From assembly GCA_016124525.1 (NCBI GenBank), contig WGNO01000031.1, positions 1 to 64,000 of the forward strand: DNA of 64,000 bases, written 5' to 3'. The notes beneath the pieces were generated by a model that was not told the origin of the DNA, made no database searches, and worked only from the letters and a program-made list of their open reading frames with translations. Source of the stretch: Nostoc sp. RI_552. GTDB taxonomy: Bacteria; Cyanobacteriota; Cyanobacteriia; Cyanobacteriales; Nostocaceae. Shown here piece by piece: positions 1 to 8,565 of the stretch (position 1 is its first letter; the number at the start of each line of letters is the position of its first letter). Position numbers and translations under genes: made by a program.

Positions 1-1
1 A

Positions 2-124
2 GCCAATATTATTCGTAAAGTAGCGATGATGTTTAAGTTTGACTTAACCGGAATCAGTAGAGGTTGTTTAAGTCAACCTAAGAAAGTTCTTTTATGGAAT
101 ATTCAGAAATCCCCGTGTCTTTAG
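2..124 (+). CDS. TnpB 3' end, partial (IS200/IS605-type)
   Basis: The frame is open from the window edge and ends at the TAG at 122-124, giving 40 residues that begin ANIIRKVA and continue through GISRGCLSQPKK. This is the usual C-terminal tail that follows the last RuvC motif (DxNGAANI) of TnpB, the RNA-guided nuclease of IS200/IS605 elements. The catalytic part would lie upstream of the window, so whether the gene is intact cannot be judged. The coding end runs straight into a GC-rich hairpin (111-131) of the kind that forms the right end of such elements and the 3' part of their guide (omega) RNA. A second, degraded copy of the same tail lies at 14030-14223. Confidence 0.7.
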   Translation, partial: ANIIRKVAMMFKFDLTGISRGCLSQPKKVLLWNIQKSPCL

Positions 125-139
125 ACCGGGGAAGCTTAA
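53..139 (+). repeat. TnpB right-end repeat, copy 1
   Basis: These 87 bases recur with scattered changes at 14138-14223. Both copies share the block GTAGAGGTTGTTTAAGTC, a second block CCTAAGAAAGTTC, and a terminal hairpin whose arms are CCCCG and CGGGG, followed by GAAGCTTAA. Coding sequence and hairpin are conserved together, as expected for an IS200/IS605 right end that doubles as the 3' end of an omega RNA. The RNA role is inference from the family. Confidence 0.65.
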
Positions 140-390
140 ATCTGTCACATGATTTTCGTTAATTGACATCAGTATTTTGAGACAAAGACTTTTCTTTGTC
201 ATCTTGATTAGTTTATTCAAGATGTATTACGCTAGTTGGGAAATGATGTCAATCATAATCATTAATACCTTGTGTTTGCTATCACATTAATTGCTCAATA
301 CATCTGGAGATAAAAATCCCACAAGCTTGATTTCTGGAAACCAGTTACCTTGCTAAGGCAAGGTTAGCAATTTCTACGGAGGAAGTCAGT

Positions 391-894
391 ATGTTAAAGC
401 AACTTTTGAAAGGTAGCTCTGTTTTGGTTTTGTTGCTAGCAAGCAATGTTTCTGCTTTAGCAGAAGCTCCAGAATCAAAACTTCAAATTCACGCACAATT
501 TCAACAACCTCAAGCACAAAGTGTCAGTCCGGAAGAACTACAACAATTTGCCAGCCTGATACCGGCGTTGCAGGAAATTGGTCAAACAGCTCAACAAAGA
601 ACTACACAAGCTCTTGAGCAATCAGGGATAAGCTTAGAACGATTTCAAGAGCTTTCCCAGGCACAGGACTCACCTGAACCTCAACTATCTTCACCACCAA
701 CTCCAGAAGAGCAACAGTCTTTTAACCAAGTCAAATCACAGATTCAGTTAATCCAAGAGGAAACTTTATCTCAACATGAGCAAGTGGTGAGGTCTGTGGG
801 ATTAGAACCAAACCGCTTCAATGAAATATTTGGCGCCATTCAACAAGAGGAAGCTTTGCAACAACAGCTACGGCAGATCCTGCAAAACAATTAA
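391..894 (+). CDS. DUF4168-type secreted protein
   Basis: The 167-residue product starts with a Lys-rich n-region and a hydrophobic stretch (about residues 10-24) ending near ALAEA, a plausible signal peptide, so it is probably periplasmic or secreted. The mature part is rich in Gln and Glu, with a QSVSPEELQQFA segment and helical repeats around EIGQTAQQRTTQALEQSGIS, matching the DUF4168 family common in cyanobacteria. The function is unknown. The start is supported by a strong Shine-Dalgarno GGAGGA 9 bases upstream of the ATG. It stands alone, convergent with the WD40 gene. The family call rests on recognition of the motif, not a search. Confidence 0.7.
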   Translation: MLKQLLKGSSVLVLLLASNVSALAEAPESKLQIHAQFQQPQAQSVSPEELQQFASLIPALQEIGQTAQQRTTQALEQSGISLERFQELSQAQDSPEPQLSSPPTPEEQQSFNQVKSQIQLIQEETLSQHEQVVRSVGLEPNRFNEIFGAIQQEEALQQQLRQILQNN

Positions 895-943
895 AGTTAC
901 CAATGTATTTTTATCTTTTGGAGTTTTTGAATAATTGGGAAAT

Positions 944-2017
944 TTAATTTTGGTTTTTTGATGCAATTCCCCAGATGTTTACTCTACCATCAAAACTACC
1001 ACTGGCCAGGGTTTTTCCATTAGGACTAAAGGCGATGGCATTTACCCAATCTGAATGTCCCACAAGTCTATTTACTAACTCGCCTGTGGTTAGATTCCAC
1101 AGCTTCACTCCATCTCTACCCCCACTGGCTAAAGTTTGTCCATCGGGATTAATAGCGATGGTATTTACCCAATTATTCCCTCCTCTTAGGATGCGGACTG
1201 GCTTGGTAGAATTAGGTTGCCAAATTTTAATTTGCCCATCGCCACTAGCGGTGATAAAACTTGACCCGTCAGGGGTGAAAGCTAAAGCAGTTACCATCTG
1301 GGAATGTGCCGTAAATTCACGGATTAATTTACCAGTATTCAAGTTCCACAGCTTAATCACTCCTTTGTGATCACCACTAACTAAGGTCTGACCATTAGGA
1401 CTTATTGCTAGGGTATGTATAGAATTATCAAACTGCACTAAGGTAGCCAGGGGACGCTGCTGCAATAAATCCCACATCCTAATTCCGTCTAAACCACCAC
1501 TTACCAAAACTCGGCTATCGGGAGATACAGCTAAAGACATGACATTACTGTTATGTCCCACAAAAGAGCGACTAAAACGATTATTGCTGAGGTTCCAAAG
1601 ATTAATTTTGCTATCGTTGCTAGAGCTAATTAAAGTTTGACCGTCTGGGGAAATCACCAAAGACCTCACCCCAGTTGTGTGTGCTTTGCTGATGTGTCCC
1701 AATTTTTCACCAGATACGGGATTCCACAATTGAATTATGCCGTCATTATCAGCACCACCACTGGCTAAAAGTTGGCTATCGGGACTAAAAGCCAGAGATT
1801 TAACTTTTCCTTTATGTCCTAAAAAAGAGTAAAGCAGTTGGGGATTGGCAATTGTGGTTTTGACTTGAGAGTTAGGTCTAAATTCAACAGCAGCATCAGC
1901 AGTGTGAATGTTCAACCCTTGGCGAAGGGGTATTGGCACAGCGATGGCTGCCATCAATGCTGTAATAAGATACCGGTGGAGTACAGAATTATCTCCACTT
2001 TTTTCCTCACTCCTCAC
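944..2017 (-). CDS. WD40 repeat protein with N-terminal export signal
   Basis: This 357-residue protein carries seven consecutive WD40 repeats from about residue 62 to 350. Each has the [A/V/I]xSPDGQ/S-LxSG-x-D-G-x-[I/V]-[K/N]-[L/I/M]W pattern, the last ending VNIWGI, so a single closed seven-bladed propeller is expected. Residues 14-35 are hydrophobic (YLITALMAAIAVPIPL), suggesting a signal peptide or membrane anchor and a periplasmic or membrane-bound scaffold. Such proteins are abundant in filamentous cyanobacteria and usually act as protein-interaction platforms. The gene lies 56 bp downstream of the small membrane protein gene on the same strand and may be cotranscribed. The partner is unknown. 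Confidence 0.85.
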   Translation of the reverse strand: MRSEEKSGDNSVLHRYLITALMAAIAVPIPLRQGLNIHTADAAVEFRPNSQVKTTIANPQLLYSFLGHKGKVKSLAFSPDSQLLASGGADNDGIIQLWNPVSGEKLGHISKAHTTGVRSLVISPDGQTLISSSNDSKINLWNLSNNRFSRSFVGHNSNVMSLAVSPDSRVLVSGGLDGIRMWDLLQQRPLATLVQFDNSIHTLAISPNGQTLVSGDHKGVIKLWNLNTGKLIREFTAHSQMVTALAFTPDGSSFITASGDGQIKIWQPNSTKPVRILRGGNNWVNTIAINPDGQTLASGGRDGVKLWNLTTGELVNRLVGHSDWVNAIAFSPNGKTLASGSFDGRVNIWGIASKNQN

Positions 2018-2072
2018 TATTTTTGCTTCCTTTCAAAATAGTTACGCCCATGAAATTTACCGATTTATGTGC

Positions 2073-2366
2073 TTATCGGCGTGGTTTTTTCTTAGCCGTA
2101 GTCAGAATTGGTAGAGAAGGACTAGAAGATTGGGAGGGTAAATAATGTTGGACTACGGGATCATCTACTATGGGTCGTCGTTGCTGGATACGCCAGAACT
2201 TGAAAGCCAGGCTGATCCCTGCTGTTCCCAAACCCACGGCAAATAATGACCAAGTATCATTAAACCCCCCAATCAGAGTATCTACGAAGCCTACTGTCAT
2301 CAATACGCTGATGATTGGGTCTCTTCTGTAGGCTGATTTTAAAAAACGAGGTAATACAGCATTCAT
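2073..2366 (-). CDS. Small conserved membrane protein, function unknown
   Basis: The predicted product is 97 residues from the internal Met (MNAVLPRFLKSAYRRDP); the open frame extends 26 codons upstream, but that extension looks non-conserved. It has two hydrophobic stretches (about PIISVLMTVGFVDTLIGG and WSLFAVGLGTAGISLAF), then FWRIQQRRPIVDDP and a Ser/Pro/Lys-rich tail. This resembles cyanobacterial-only membrane proteins of unknown role. It precedes the WD40 gene on the same strand. I do not recognise a function. Confidence 0.6.
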   Translation of the reverse strand: MNAVLPRFLKSAYRRDPIISVLMTVGFVDTLIGGFNDTWSLFAVGLGTAGISLAFKFWRIQQRRPIVDDPVVQHYLPSQSSSPSLPILTTAKKKPRR

Positions 2367-2629
2367 CACAGATTGGTTTATCCAGATTACCTTAATGTAT
2401 AACTTGATTGACGATGCCTCACACATTAACTGCCATTTTGGCAATAGGCATATTGATGATTAAAACTTGATTGCAGCCAGCAAAAAAATAAGTAATTAAC
2501 TTTCTTGCAGGGTGTGGTTTACCAGCAAGTTTAAAATACCAACTTTTAATACCAACTTTTTGATCTGCCTTTTTAGCATCAACAGCAATTTGTGGGAAGA
2601 AGTTCGCCGTTAGATATGGATACTGTCAA

Positions 2630-2654
2630 AACCAGCTAGTTGTCCCAGCTGGTT
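2630..2654 (-). terminator. Hairpin downstream of hli
   Basis: A perfect 8-bp inverted repeat, AACCAGCT and AGCTGGTT, encloses a 9-base loop and lies 55 bases past the hli stop. No long U-tract follows, so it is only a possible terminator. Confidence 0.4.
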
Positions 2655-2708
2655 CAAACACTTCTAATTACTAGCTTACAACTTTAACACTAATGCTTTT
2701 TGCTGGCA

Positions 2709-2879
2709 CTATTTCAAACCTAGCCATGATAACACACCTTGGTCAGTGACGTACTCAATTACCACCATTAATAAAAAGCCAATCATTGCTGCTCGGCCGT
2801 TTAGCCGTTCAGCATATTCATTAAAACCAAATTTAGGCTCTTCTAATCTAGGTGTAATTGTTGGTTGTATTTGTGTCAT
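2709..2879 (-). CDS. hli: High-light-inducible protein (HLIP / Scp, CAB-like)
   Basis: This 56-residue ORF begins MTQIQPTITPRLEEPKFG and contains ERLNGRAAMIGF, the chlorophyll-binding signature of one-helix high-light-inducible proteins. A hydrophobic helix (LLMVVIEYVTDQGVLSWLGL) completes the single membrane span. HLIPs bind chlorophyll and carotenoid in thylakoids, dissipate excitation energy, and help photosystem II assembly and chlorophyll recycling. Size and motif fit the family exactly. The 340 bp upstream are non-coding and probably hold its promoter, as hli genes are normally stress-induced; I did not find a convincing HLR1 direct repeat. Confidence 0.9.
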   Translation of the reverse strand: MTQIQPTITPRLEEPKFGFNEYAERLNGRAAMIGFLLMVVIEYVTDQGVLSWLGLK

Positions 2880-3220
2880 TTTCCAGAAACCTCTTTTTCG
2901 TAAACGGGACTTGAAACATTAAACAATAAACAATGATCAAAGTTTCAGATGGCATTGACAACCAGTGAGAGGGTATAACTGCCGAGCAGTGCTACAATGC
3001 CAGCATCTCTTGCAGAATCTGCTACTGTTTTCTAACAGAAAACCATATCAACACTATTTTAACAATTTGTAATTATTTTTCACATAAGTCAGGGTTAGGA
3101 CTGTCATAGCTTGGCCAGTAGGGTTGAGAAAGTTGGGTTAGTAGTTAGCTATTTCTAATACCAAAGTGCAAGCGTGAAACTGGCAAGCTAAAGTTGAACA
3201 AAAATCATTAGAGGCGGGAA
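2880..3220. other. Divergent intergenic region hli / ald
   Basis: About 340 bp between the divergent hli and ald genes. It contains a perfect 7-bp inverted repeat with a 3-base loop at 3027-3043 (GTTTTCT-AAC-AGAAAAC), possibly in the hli leader. No ORF or RNA gene was recognised. Promoters for both genes presumably lie here. Confidence 0.4.
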
Positions 3221-4312
3221 ATGGAAATCGGCGTTCCTAAGGAGTTCAAGGATCAAGAGTTTCGGGTAGGGTTGAGTCCTTCTAGTGCGCGGGTGCTGAG
3301 GGAAAATGGTCATAGCATCTTTGTTCAGACTCAAGCAGGAAGTGGCGCAGGATTCACAGATGATGATTATCAAGCAGCAGGAGCAAACATTGTTTCTACA
3401 GCAGAAGCTGCTTGGAATCGGGAGTTAGTGGTCAAGGTCAAAGAGCCTCTAAGTGATGAGTATAAGTTCTTGCAAAAAGGACAAATATTGTTTACTTATC
3501 TACATTTAGCGGCTGACCGTAACTTGACCGAGCATTTAATTGATTGTGGCACTTGTGCTATCGCTTATGAAACGGTAGAACAACCCGGTAATAACAAATT
3601 ACCACTACTGGCCCCCATGAGCATTATTGCTGGTCGGCTAGCAGTACAATTTGGAGCCAGATTTCTAGAACGTCAACAAGGTGGTAGAGGAGTTCTCTTA
3701 GGCGGTGTCCCTGGAGTCAAAGCCGGAAAAGTGGTTATTTTAGGCGGTGGCGTTGTCGGTACAGAAGCAGCTAAAATTGCCGTGGGCATGGGTGCTGCCG
3801 TGCAAATTTTAGATGTGAATATTGAACGCTTATCTTACTTAGAGACTTTATTTGCTTCCAGAGTTGAATTACTGTACAGCAACTCCGCTCATATCGAAGC
3901 TGCTGTTAAACAAGCTGATTTACTTATTGGTGCAGTTTTAGTTCCAGGACGTAGAGCACCGATATTAGTATCCCGGGAATTTGTCAAACAAATGCATCCT
4001 GGTTCAGTAATCGTAGATGTTGCAGTTGACCAAGGCGGCTGTGTAGAAACTCTACATGTCACATCACACACTAATCCTGTATATGTTGAAGAAGGTGTAG
4101 TCCATTATGGTGTTCCCAATATGCCCGGTGCAGTACCTTGGACAGCAACTCAGGCACTTAATAACAGTACATTACCTTACGTTACCCAGTTAGCAAATCT
4201 AGGCATCAAAGCAATAGAAGTTAACCCAGCATTGGCTAAGGGTTTGAATGTCCATAATCATCGCTTAGTACATCCGGCAGTACAAGAGGTTTTCCCGGAT
4301 TTAGTAACTTAA
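3221..4312 (+). CDS. ald: Alanine dehydrogenase
   Basis: This 363-residue protein catalyses NAD-dependent reversible oxidative deamination of L-alanine to pyruvate and ammonium. Visible family features are the N-terminal MEIGVPKE, Arg15 (substrate carboxylate), Lys74 in KVKEP and His95 in TYLHLA (catalytic pair), the Rossmann motif GGGVVG at 175-180, and Asp270 in VDVAVDQGG. Length is normal. The start is supported by GAGGCGGGAA just upstream. It is monocistronic, with a hairpin after the stop. In nitrogen-fixing filaments Ald helps catabolise alanine; that role here is inference. Confidence 0.95.
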   Translation: MEIGVPKEFKDQEFRVGLSPSSARVLRENGHSIFVQTQAGSGAGFTDDDYQAAGANIVSTAEAAWNRELVVKVKEPLSDEYKFLQKGQILFTYLHLAADRNLTEHLIDCGTCAIAYETVEQPGNNKLPLLAPMSIIAGRLAVQFGARFLERQQGGRGVLLGGVPGVKAGKVVILGGGVVGTEAAKIAVGMGAAVQILDVNIERLSYLETLFASRVELLYSNSAHIEAAVKQADLLIGAVLVPGRRAPILVSREFVKQMHPGSVIVDVAVDQGGCVETLHVTSHTNPVYVEEGVVHYGVPNMPGAVPWTATQALNNSTLPYVTQLANLGIKAIEVNPALAKGLNVHNHRLVHPAVQEVFPDLVT

Positions 4313-4359
4313 TATATCTCATCAATTCTTCAAACTCAAGTCTAAAGCAACGCCAAGCA

Positions 4360-4377
4360 AGCCTGCATGGGCAGGCT
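4360..4377 (+). terminator. Hairpin after ald
   Basis: A perfect 7-bp stem AGCCTGC / GCAGGCT with loop ATGG lies 48 bases after the ald stop, followed by CAAATTTTCT. It is a likely intrinsic terminator with a weak U-tract. Confidence 0.55.
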
Positions 4378-5087
4378 CAAATTTTCTAGTTAAGTAAGCT
4401 GCTATTATATGATTTACTGCTTTAACTTGCAGGAATATAGTTGTTTTTAAGTAAAAATAATTTGCTTGTCATAGTTAGTTAGTAAGATTGGCTAACAGAT
4501 ATGAAATTTGTATGTTCGCAAATAGCAAAACAGATAGAACTACCTTTACAATTAGTCACTTATCAAAATAAATTCACTTGTTGCACGAGTAGATAGAAGT
4601 TGCTTTTTACATTAATTTGCAGAAAATTAATTTTTACTAAAATTACCTATCATATGCAAACACCTATACTAAGATTCCCATGCCGCAATAGTAGGATTGG
4701 GAACTCAGTATAAATTACACAATTTCCATTTTTATGCTATTTTTTCAATCAGCATTTCTGGAAAAAGGGTTTTTCTAGAGAAATCGGTTTTATCTTGAGA
4801 ATAAAAACAAAAGACATTTTCTCAACAATCTTTGAAATTATCTGATGTTACAATTTCCAAGAAAACTAATTTACACAAGATATTAAATTATTTACCTGAG
4901 AATTGCGGATATTTTGCATAATTTTTTGCAGATATTTTTCACAATCAACAATTATGGTTTAACACAAAAAATAAATTTTTTATTACATTTTAACAAGATT
5001 TACAAAAAACCAATTAAAAGTATTTGGGTTATGAGAATTAGCCTTTATCCTAAATAGTGTAGTGTGGCTAACTAAAGGAGAAAATTC
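4378..5087. other. AT-rich intergenic region upstream of cydA
   Basis: About 700 bp, strongly AT-rich, with no ORF I would defend and no recognisable RNA. A good Shine-Dalgarno (AAAGGAGA) precedes the GTG start of cydA. The length suggests a long leader or multiple regulatory inputs for the oxidase genes, but no known operator could be identified by eye. Confidence 0.4.
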
Positions 5088-6533
5088 GTGGAATTTTTAT
5101 CCGATTCTGTAGTGTTATCACGGATGCAATTTGCACTGACTGCATTATTCCATATGCTGTGGCCTGTCCTAACTACCGGGATGGGTATTTATCTAGTTAT
5201 CGTTGAAGGACTATGGCTAAAAACTCGTAATCCTGATTACTATCTTCATGCTAGGTTTTGGTCAAAATTCTATGTCCTTAACTTTGGTATTGGTGTAGCA
5301 ACAGGTATCCCGATGGAATTTCAGTTTGGCACCAATTGGGGACCATTATCAGAAGCTATAGGTAACTTTTTTGGTAGCGTTATCGGTTTTGAAGCTTCTT
5401 GGGCTTTTATGCTAGAAGCTGCATTTTTAGGTACTATGTTATTTGGCTGGGAACGGGTCAATCCCGCCATTCACTATCTTTCCACCATCTTCGTAGCTGT
5501 AGGTGCTAACTTATCGACTCTCTGGATTTTAACAGCTAATTCCTGGTTACAAACTCCTGCTGGTGGAGAAATGGTGGCAGGTAAATTTGTTGTCAGCGAT
5601 TACTTTCAAGCAATTTTAAATCCCTTCATGGTTAATAGTGTGCTGCATATGTTTTTTGCCACACTGGAAACTTCTTTGTTTGTCATTGGTGGAATTAGTG
5701 CTTGGTACATCTTGCAGCAACGCCATCAAGCTTTTTTTGCTCGCTCTTTCAAAATTGCTTTAGCAGTGGCTATTGCAGTAGCTCCATTACAAATATACAT
5801 CGGTCACTTAAGCGGTGAACAAGTTTATCACTATCAACCGACCAAACTAGCGGCCATGGAAGCTCAATGGGAATCTTCACCAGCTGGACAACCTGCTGAT
5901 TGGAGTTTGCTGGCTATCCCCAACGAAAAAGACCAAAAAAACGACTGGGAAATCACCATCCCCAACGGACTAGGGTACATTCTGGAATTTAGAAAAAATC
6001 TATCGGAACCCTTACGAGGATTAAAAGAGTGGAAACCAGAAGATCGTCCCCACATGGTAGGTTTAATTTACTATTCTTTCCGCACCATGATCGCCATTGG
6101 CTTTTTTTTAGCCGGTTTAATGTTAGTCAGCACCCTACAATGGCTGGTTGGTAATCTCTCAGTAGAAAATATTACTCAGCAACGCTGGTTGATGGGGGCT
6201 TGGGTATTTGCTGCACCTTTGGGATACATTGCCATAGATTCAGGCTGGATAGTGCGTTGTGTGGGTAGACAGCCCTGGACACTTTACGGAGAAATCCGCA
6301 CTGTTGATGCTGCTTCTCGTATACCAGCTAGCAATGTTTTAGTTTCACTCACGGGCTTTGTCATTGTTTATACAGTGTTATTCATTGCGGCTTTATACTT
6401 CGGTAGTCGCATTATTCGTAGAGGTCCAAATCTCGAGTTACCCATCCCAGGAATAGAAATTAGTAAACCGGCAGTAGAAACTACCCCTGGGGAATTCATT
6501 CCCGACGAACGCCCTGTGGAAGCACAACAGTGA
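5088..6533 (+). CDS. cydA: Cytochrome bd quinol oxidase subunit I
   Basis: This 481-residue multi-span membrane protein is the catalytic subunit of the bd-type terminal oxidase. Haem ligands align as His22 (ALFHMLWP), His187 (NSVLHMF) and Met334 (SFRTM). The paired acids Glu102 and Glu110 in FEASWAFMLEAAF and the GRQPW loop are present. The quinol-binding loop is short, as in the cyanobacterial and cyanide-insensitive-oxidase branch, giving 481 residues against about 520 in E. coli. Translation starts at GTG, with AAAGGAGA 8 bases upstream. cydB follows after 200 bp. It reduces O2 to water with plastoquinol and does not pump protons. Confidence 0.95.
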   Translation: MEFLSDSVVLSRMQFALTALFHMLWPVLTTGMGIYLVIVEGLWLKTRNPDYYLHARFWSKFYVLNFGIGVATGIPMEFQFGTNWGPLSEAIGNFFGSVIGFEASWAFMLEAAFLGTMLFGWERVNPAIHYLSTIFVAVGANLSTLWILTANSWLQTPAGGEMVAGKFVVSDYFQAILNPFMVNSVLHMFFATLETSLFVIGGISAWYILQQRHQAFFARSFKIALAVAIAVAPLQIYIGHLSGEQVYHYQPTKLAAMEAQWESSPAGQPADWSLLAIPNEKDQKNDWEITIPNGLGYILEFRKNLSEPLRGLKEWKPEDRPHMVGLIYYSFRTMIAIGFFLAGLMLVSTLQWLVGNLSVENITQQRWLMGAWVFAAPLGYIAIDSGWIVRCVGRQPWTLYGEIRTVDAASRIPASNVLVSLTGFVIVYTVLFIAALYFGSRIIRRGPNLELPIPGIEISKPAVETTPGEFIPDERPVEAQQ

Positions 6534-6735
6534 AAAACAGTCAGAAAATTCTTGCTCTTTCTTCTTGGTCAGGAGAGGGTTGGGTTGAGGTTAAGTAATT
6601 TTTCATTGACAGATAAAGGGAACAGGGAATGGGGAACAGATAAATGGACAAAACTTGTGTAGCTTTTGTGTAGCAGATACCCCCTACTAATCAGAATTGA
6701 TTTATTTTCTGCAAACAATCCCCAGAGGAAATTCT

Positions 6736-7749
6736 ATGGAGACACTCAGGTATTTTCTCCCCCAAGTATGGTTTGTAATTTTGGCACTCTTTCTGTTTCT
6801 TTATGTAATCTTAGACGGATTTGATTTAGGAGTAGGGATATTATCTCTCACTTCCTCCGATGAAGAACGGCGGGGAATTTTAATGACGAGTTTGAGTAAC
6901 ATTTGGGATGCAAACGAAACATGGCTAGTTCTCATGGGAGGAGGACTGTTCGGTGCATTTCCCTTAGCTTATGGTACGATTTTCACTGCTTTGTATATTC
7001 CCTTATTGGTGATGGTGTTTGGGTTTATTTTTCGCGGTGTGGCTTTTGAATTTCGGGACTTATCTAACCGCAAATTTTTCTGGAATATAGCCTTTGGTGC
7101 TGGAAGTTTTAGCGCCGCACTCGGTCAAGGGTTCGCTTTAGGTGCGGTGTTAAAAGGAATTAATGTTGATGAAGCTGGACACTTTATTGGTAGTACTTGG
7201 GACTGGCTGAGTCTTCCCTCTGTGTTGGTAGCTTTAACCTTGATTCAAGGATATGTGCTCATTGGTTCTACCTATTTAATCTGGAAAACCACGGGGGAAT
7301 TACAAGCGACTCACTTTAAAACTGCCAAAATTGCTGCTTGGACAACTTTAATCGGTGCAATTTTCATCACTATTACCACACCAATCATTTATGAAAATGC
7401 CAGAGCCAGGTTATTTCAACAACCCCTAGTTTATATTTTTGCAGTCATTCCGGTATTAGGGGTGCTGTTAATTTGGCAATTACTGAGAAGTCTCAACTGT
7501 GGAGAAGAAAGAGCGCCCTTTGTCTGGACTATTCTGTTATTTGTGTTAACTTTTGTGGGTTTGGGATTAATTGTTTTTCCTTACATTATTCCTAATCAAA
7601 TCACAATTTATCAAGCTTCTGCTGATCCGAGTTCGCTGGTAATTATGATTATTTTTATCGGCTTTCTCATTCCCGTGATGTTGTTTTACAACCTTTACCA
7701 ATATATTGTTTTTCGCGGTAAGGTGACTGGGGGAGAATACGGCGAATAG
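6736..7749 (+). CDS. cydB: Cytochrome bd quinol oxidase subunit II
   Basis: The product is 337 residues from the ATG preceded by AGAGGAAATT; the frame is open 13 codons further upstream, but METLRYFLPQVWFV is the family-like start. The N-terminal helix carries the conserved FLYVILDGFDLGVGIL, and NIWDANETWLV and GVAFEFR are further CydB signatures. Eight or so hydrophobic helices are evident. It partners CydA to form the oxidase in the cytoplasmic and/or thylakoid membrane. The 200-bp gap from cydA contains no hairpin strong enough to call, so the pair is probably one transcript. Confidence 0.95.
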   Translation: METLRYFLPQVWFVILALFLFLYVILDGFDLGVGILSLTSSDEERRGILMTSLSNIWDANETWLVLMGGGLFGAFPLAYGTIFTALYIPLLVMVFGFIFRGVAFEFRDLSNRKFFWNIAFGAGSFSAALGQGFALGAVLKGINVDEAGHFIGSTWDWLSLPSVLVALTLIQGYVLIGSTYLIWKTTGELQATHFKTAKIAAWTTLIGAIFITITTPIIYENARARLFQQPLVYIFAVIPVLGVLLIWQLLRSLNCGEERAPFVWTILLFVLTFVGLGLIVFPYIIPNQITIYQASADPSSLVIMIIFIGFLIPVMLFYNLYQYIVFRGKVTGGEYGE

Positions 7750-7794
7750 TTAAGTTTTTCCAGGTAGTTTACTAACACTGCTAGGCTCACATCC

Positions 7795-7815
7795 CCGATT
7801 TCTTCAAGAAGTCGG
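7795..7815 (+). terminator. Hairpin after cydB
   Basis: An 8-bp stem (CCGATTTC paired with GAAGTCGG, one G-T pair) lies 46 bases after the cydB stop. It resembles dispersed CCCCGA...TCGG hairpins common in cyanobacterial spacers. No U-tract follows. Confidence 0.4.
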
Positions 7816-7817
7816 TG

Positions 7818-8057
7818 ACTTCCATTCCCTTGGGGGGAAGAGGTAGTCACCGATGATTCAGCAGAAGAGACATTCCGGCGGAAGGTCTCTTCTGTGTTTT
7901 CATCGCCTTAGGGCGGGTAAGCACGGACTACAGACTAAAGTGTATTTCCATCCCCTTGGGGGGAAGAGGTAGTCAGGGATTTTCGCCAATCTCAAGGCTT
8001 GTGCGAAACTTCCACACGCTAATGCGTTTCCATCCCCTTGGGGGGAAGAGGTAGTCA
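7818..8057 (-). CRISPR. Degenerate CRISPR-like repeat cluster, no cas genes
   Basis: A 30-base core recurs at 7820-7849, 7946-7975 and 8028-8057, with one mismatch in the first copy. A fourth, weaker copy (matching GTTT-CATC-CCTT-GGG) starts at 7896. The core is internally palindromic (CCCCTTGGGG flanked by TTCC and GGAA). On the minus strand it reads TGACTACCTCTTCC...GATGGAA, continuing to GGAAAC in the copy at 8026, like a CRISPR repeat end. Unit spacings (78, 48 and 82 bases by repeat starts) are irregular and no cas gene lies in the window. A relic array is my best reading; a dispersed repeat family is the alternative. Confidence 0.4.
7862..7894 (+). terminator. Strong 10-bp hairpin within the repeat cluster
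   Basis: CAGAAGAGAC and GTCTCTTCTG pair perfectly; the loop itself folds as TTCC-GGC-GGAA. TGTTTT follows directly, so it could be an intrinsic terminator, although it lies 113 bases past cydB and between two CRISPR-like repeats. Confidence 0.45.
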
Positions 8058-8565
8058 CAGACAGTACCCCTATGAAACTATTAGTATATGGGGAATAGGG
8101 AATGGGGAATATGGTTTTTAAGGTTCGGTTGCGCCAGGGCACGTAGATTCTAATGTAAGATTTAGTTTGCGTACACTTTTGCTAGCGGTAAATAGTTTAA
8201 AATTTACCTTTATCAAGACTAATAGACAAAACCATAGGGTGTCAACCAAAAAAAATATATTTTATTTTTGTTTACATAACATTCATCGCTGTGGCTGCCT
8301 CTAGGTCGGTGCGAAAAAATTATCAAAGATATTACAATGGGTTACAATGTTTCAAAACCTGACCTCATGTGGATTTAACCCCCATGGATTTCCTTGATTC
8401 ACCACATCGAGAGGTTACAAAACTTAAAATTTTAGTAAAGAAAACATCTTCAAAATCAAGCCACAAAATAACCTCATGTAACCAATCGATGGCCAGAGAT
8501 CATACTACTCAACTACAATAGAAATGTAATTTGTTGAGATTTGTATAGTTAGGGGTTAAGCTGTG
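8058..8565. other. Intergenic region upstream of the ABC exporter
   Basis: About 500 bp without a credible ORF. It includes a purine-rich GGGGAATAGGGAATGGGGAATA low-complexity tract at about 8090-8112 and an AT-rich stretch near 8240-8280. It presumably contains the exporter promoter; no motif could be assigned. Confidence 0.35.

Noticed and set aside
975-1370. Long plus-strand ORF opposite the WD40 gene
   Set aside because: It is the antisense shadow of the repetitive WD40 coding sequence.
4501-4596. 31-codon ORF starting MKFVCSQ, like the start of DnaN
   Set aside because: Similarity stops after seven residues, no ribosome site, and the rest does not resemble a sliding clamp; probably chance.
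7900-8142. 80-codon minus-strand ORF across the CRISPR-like repeats
   Set aside because: Its sequence is just the translated repeats and intervals (SSPQGDGN, FPPRGWK); not a gene.
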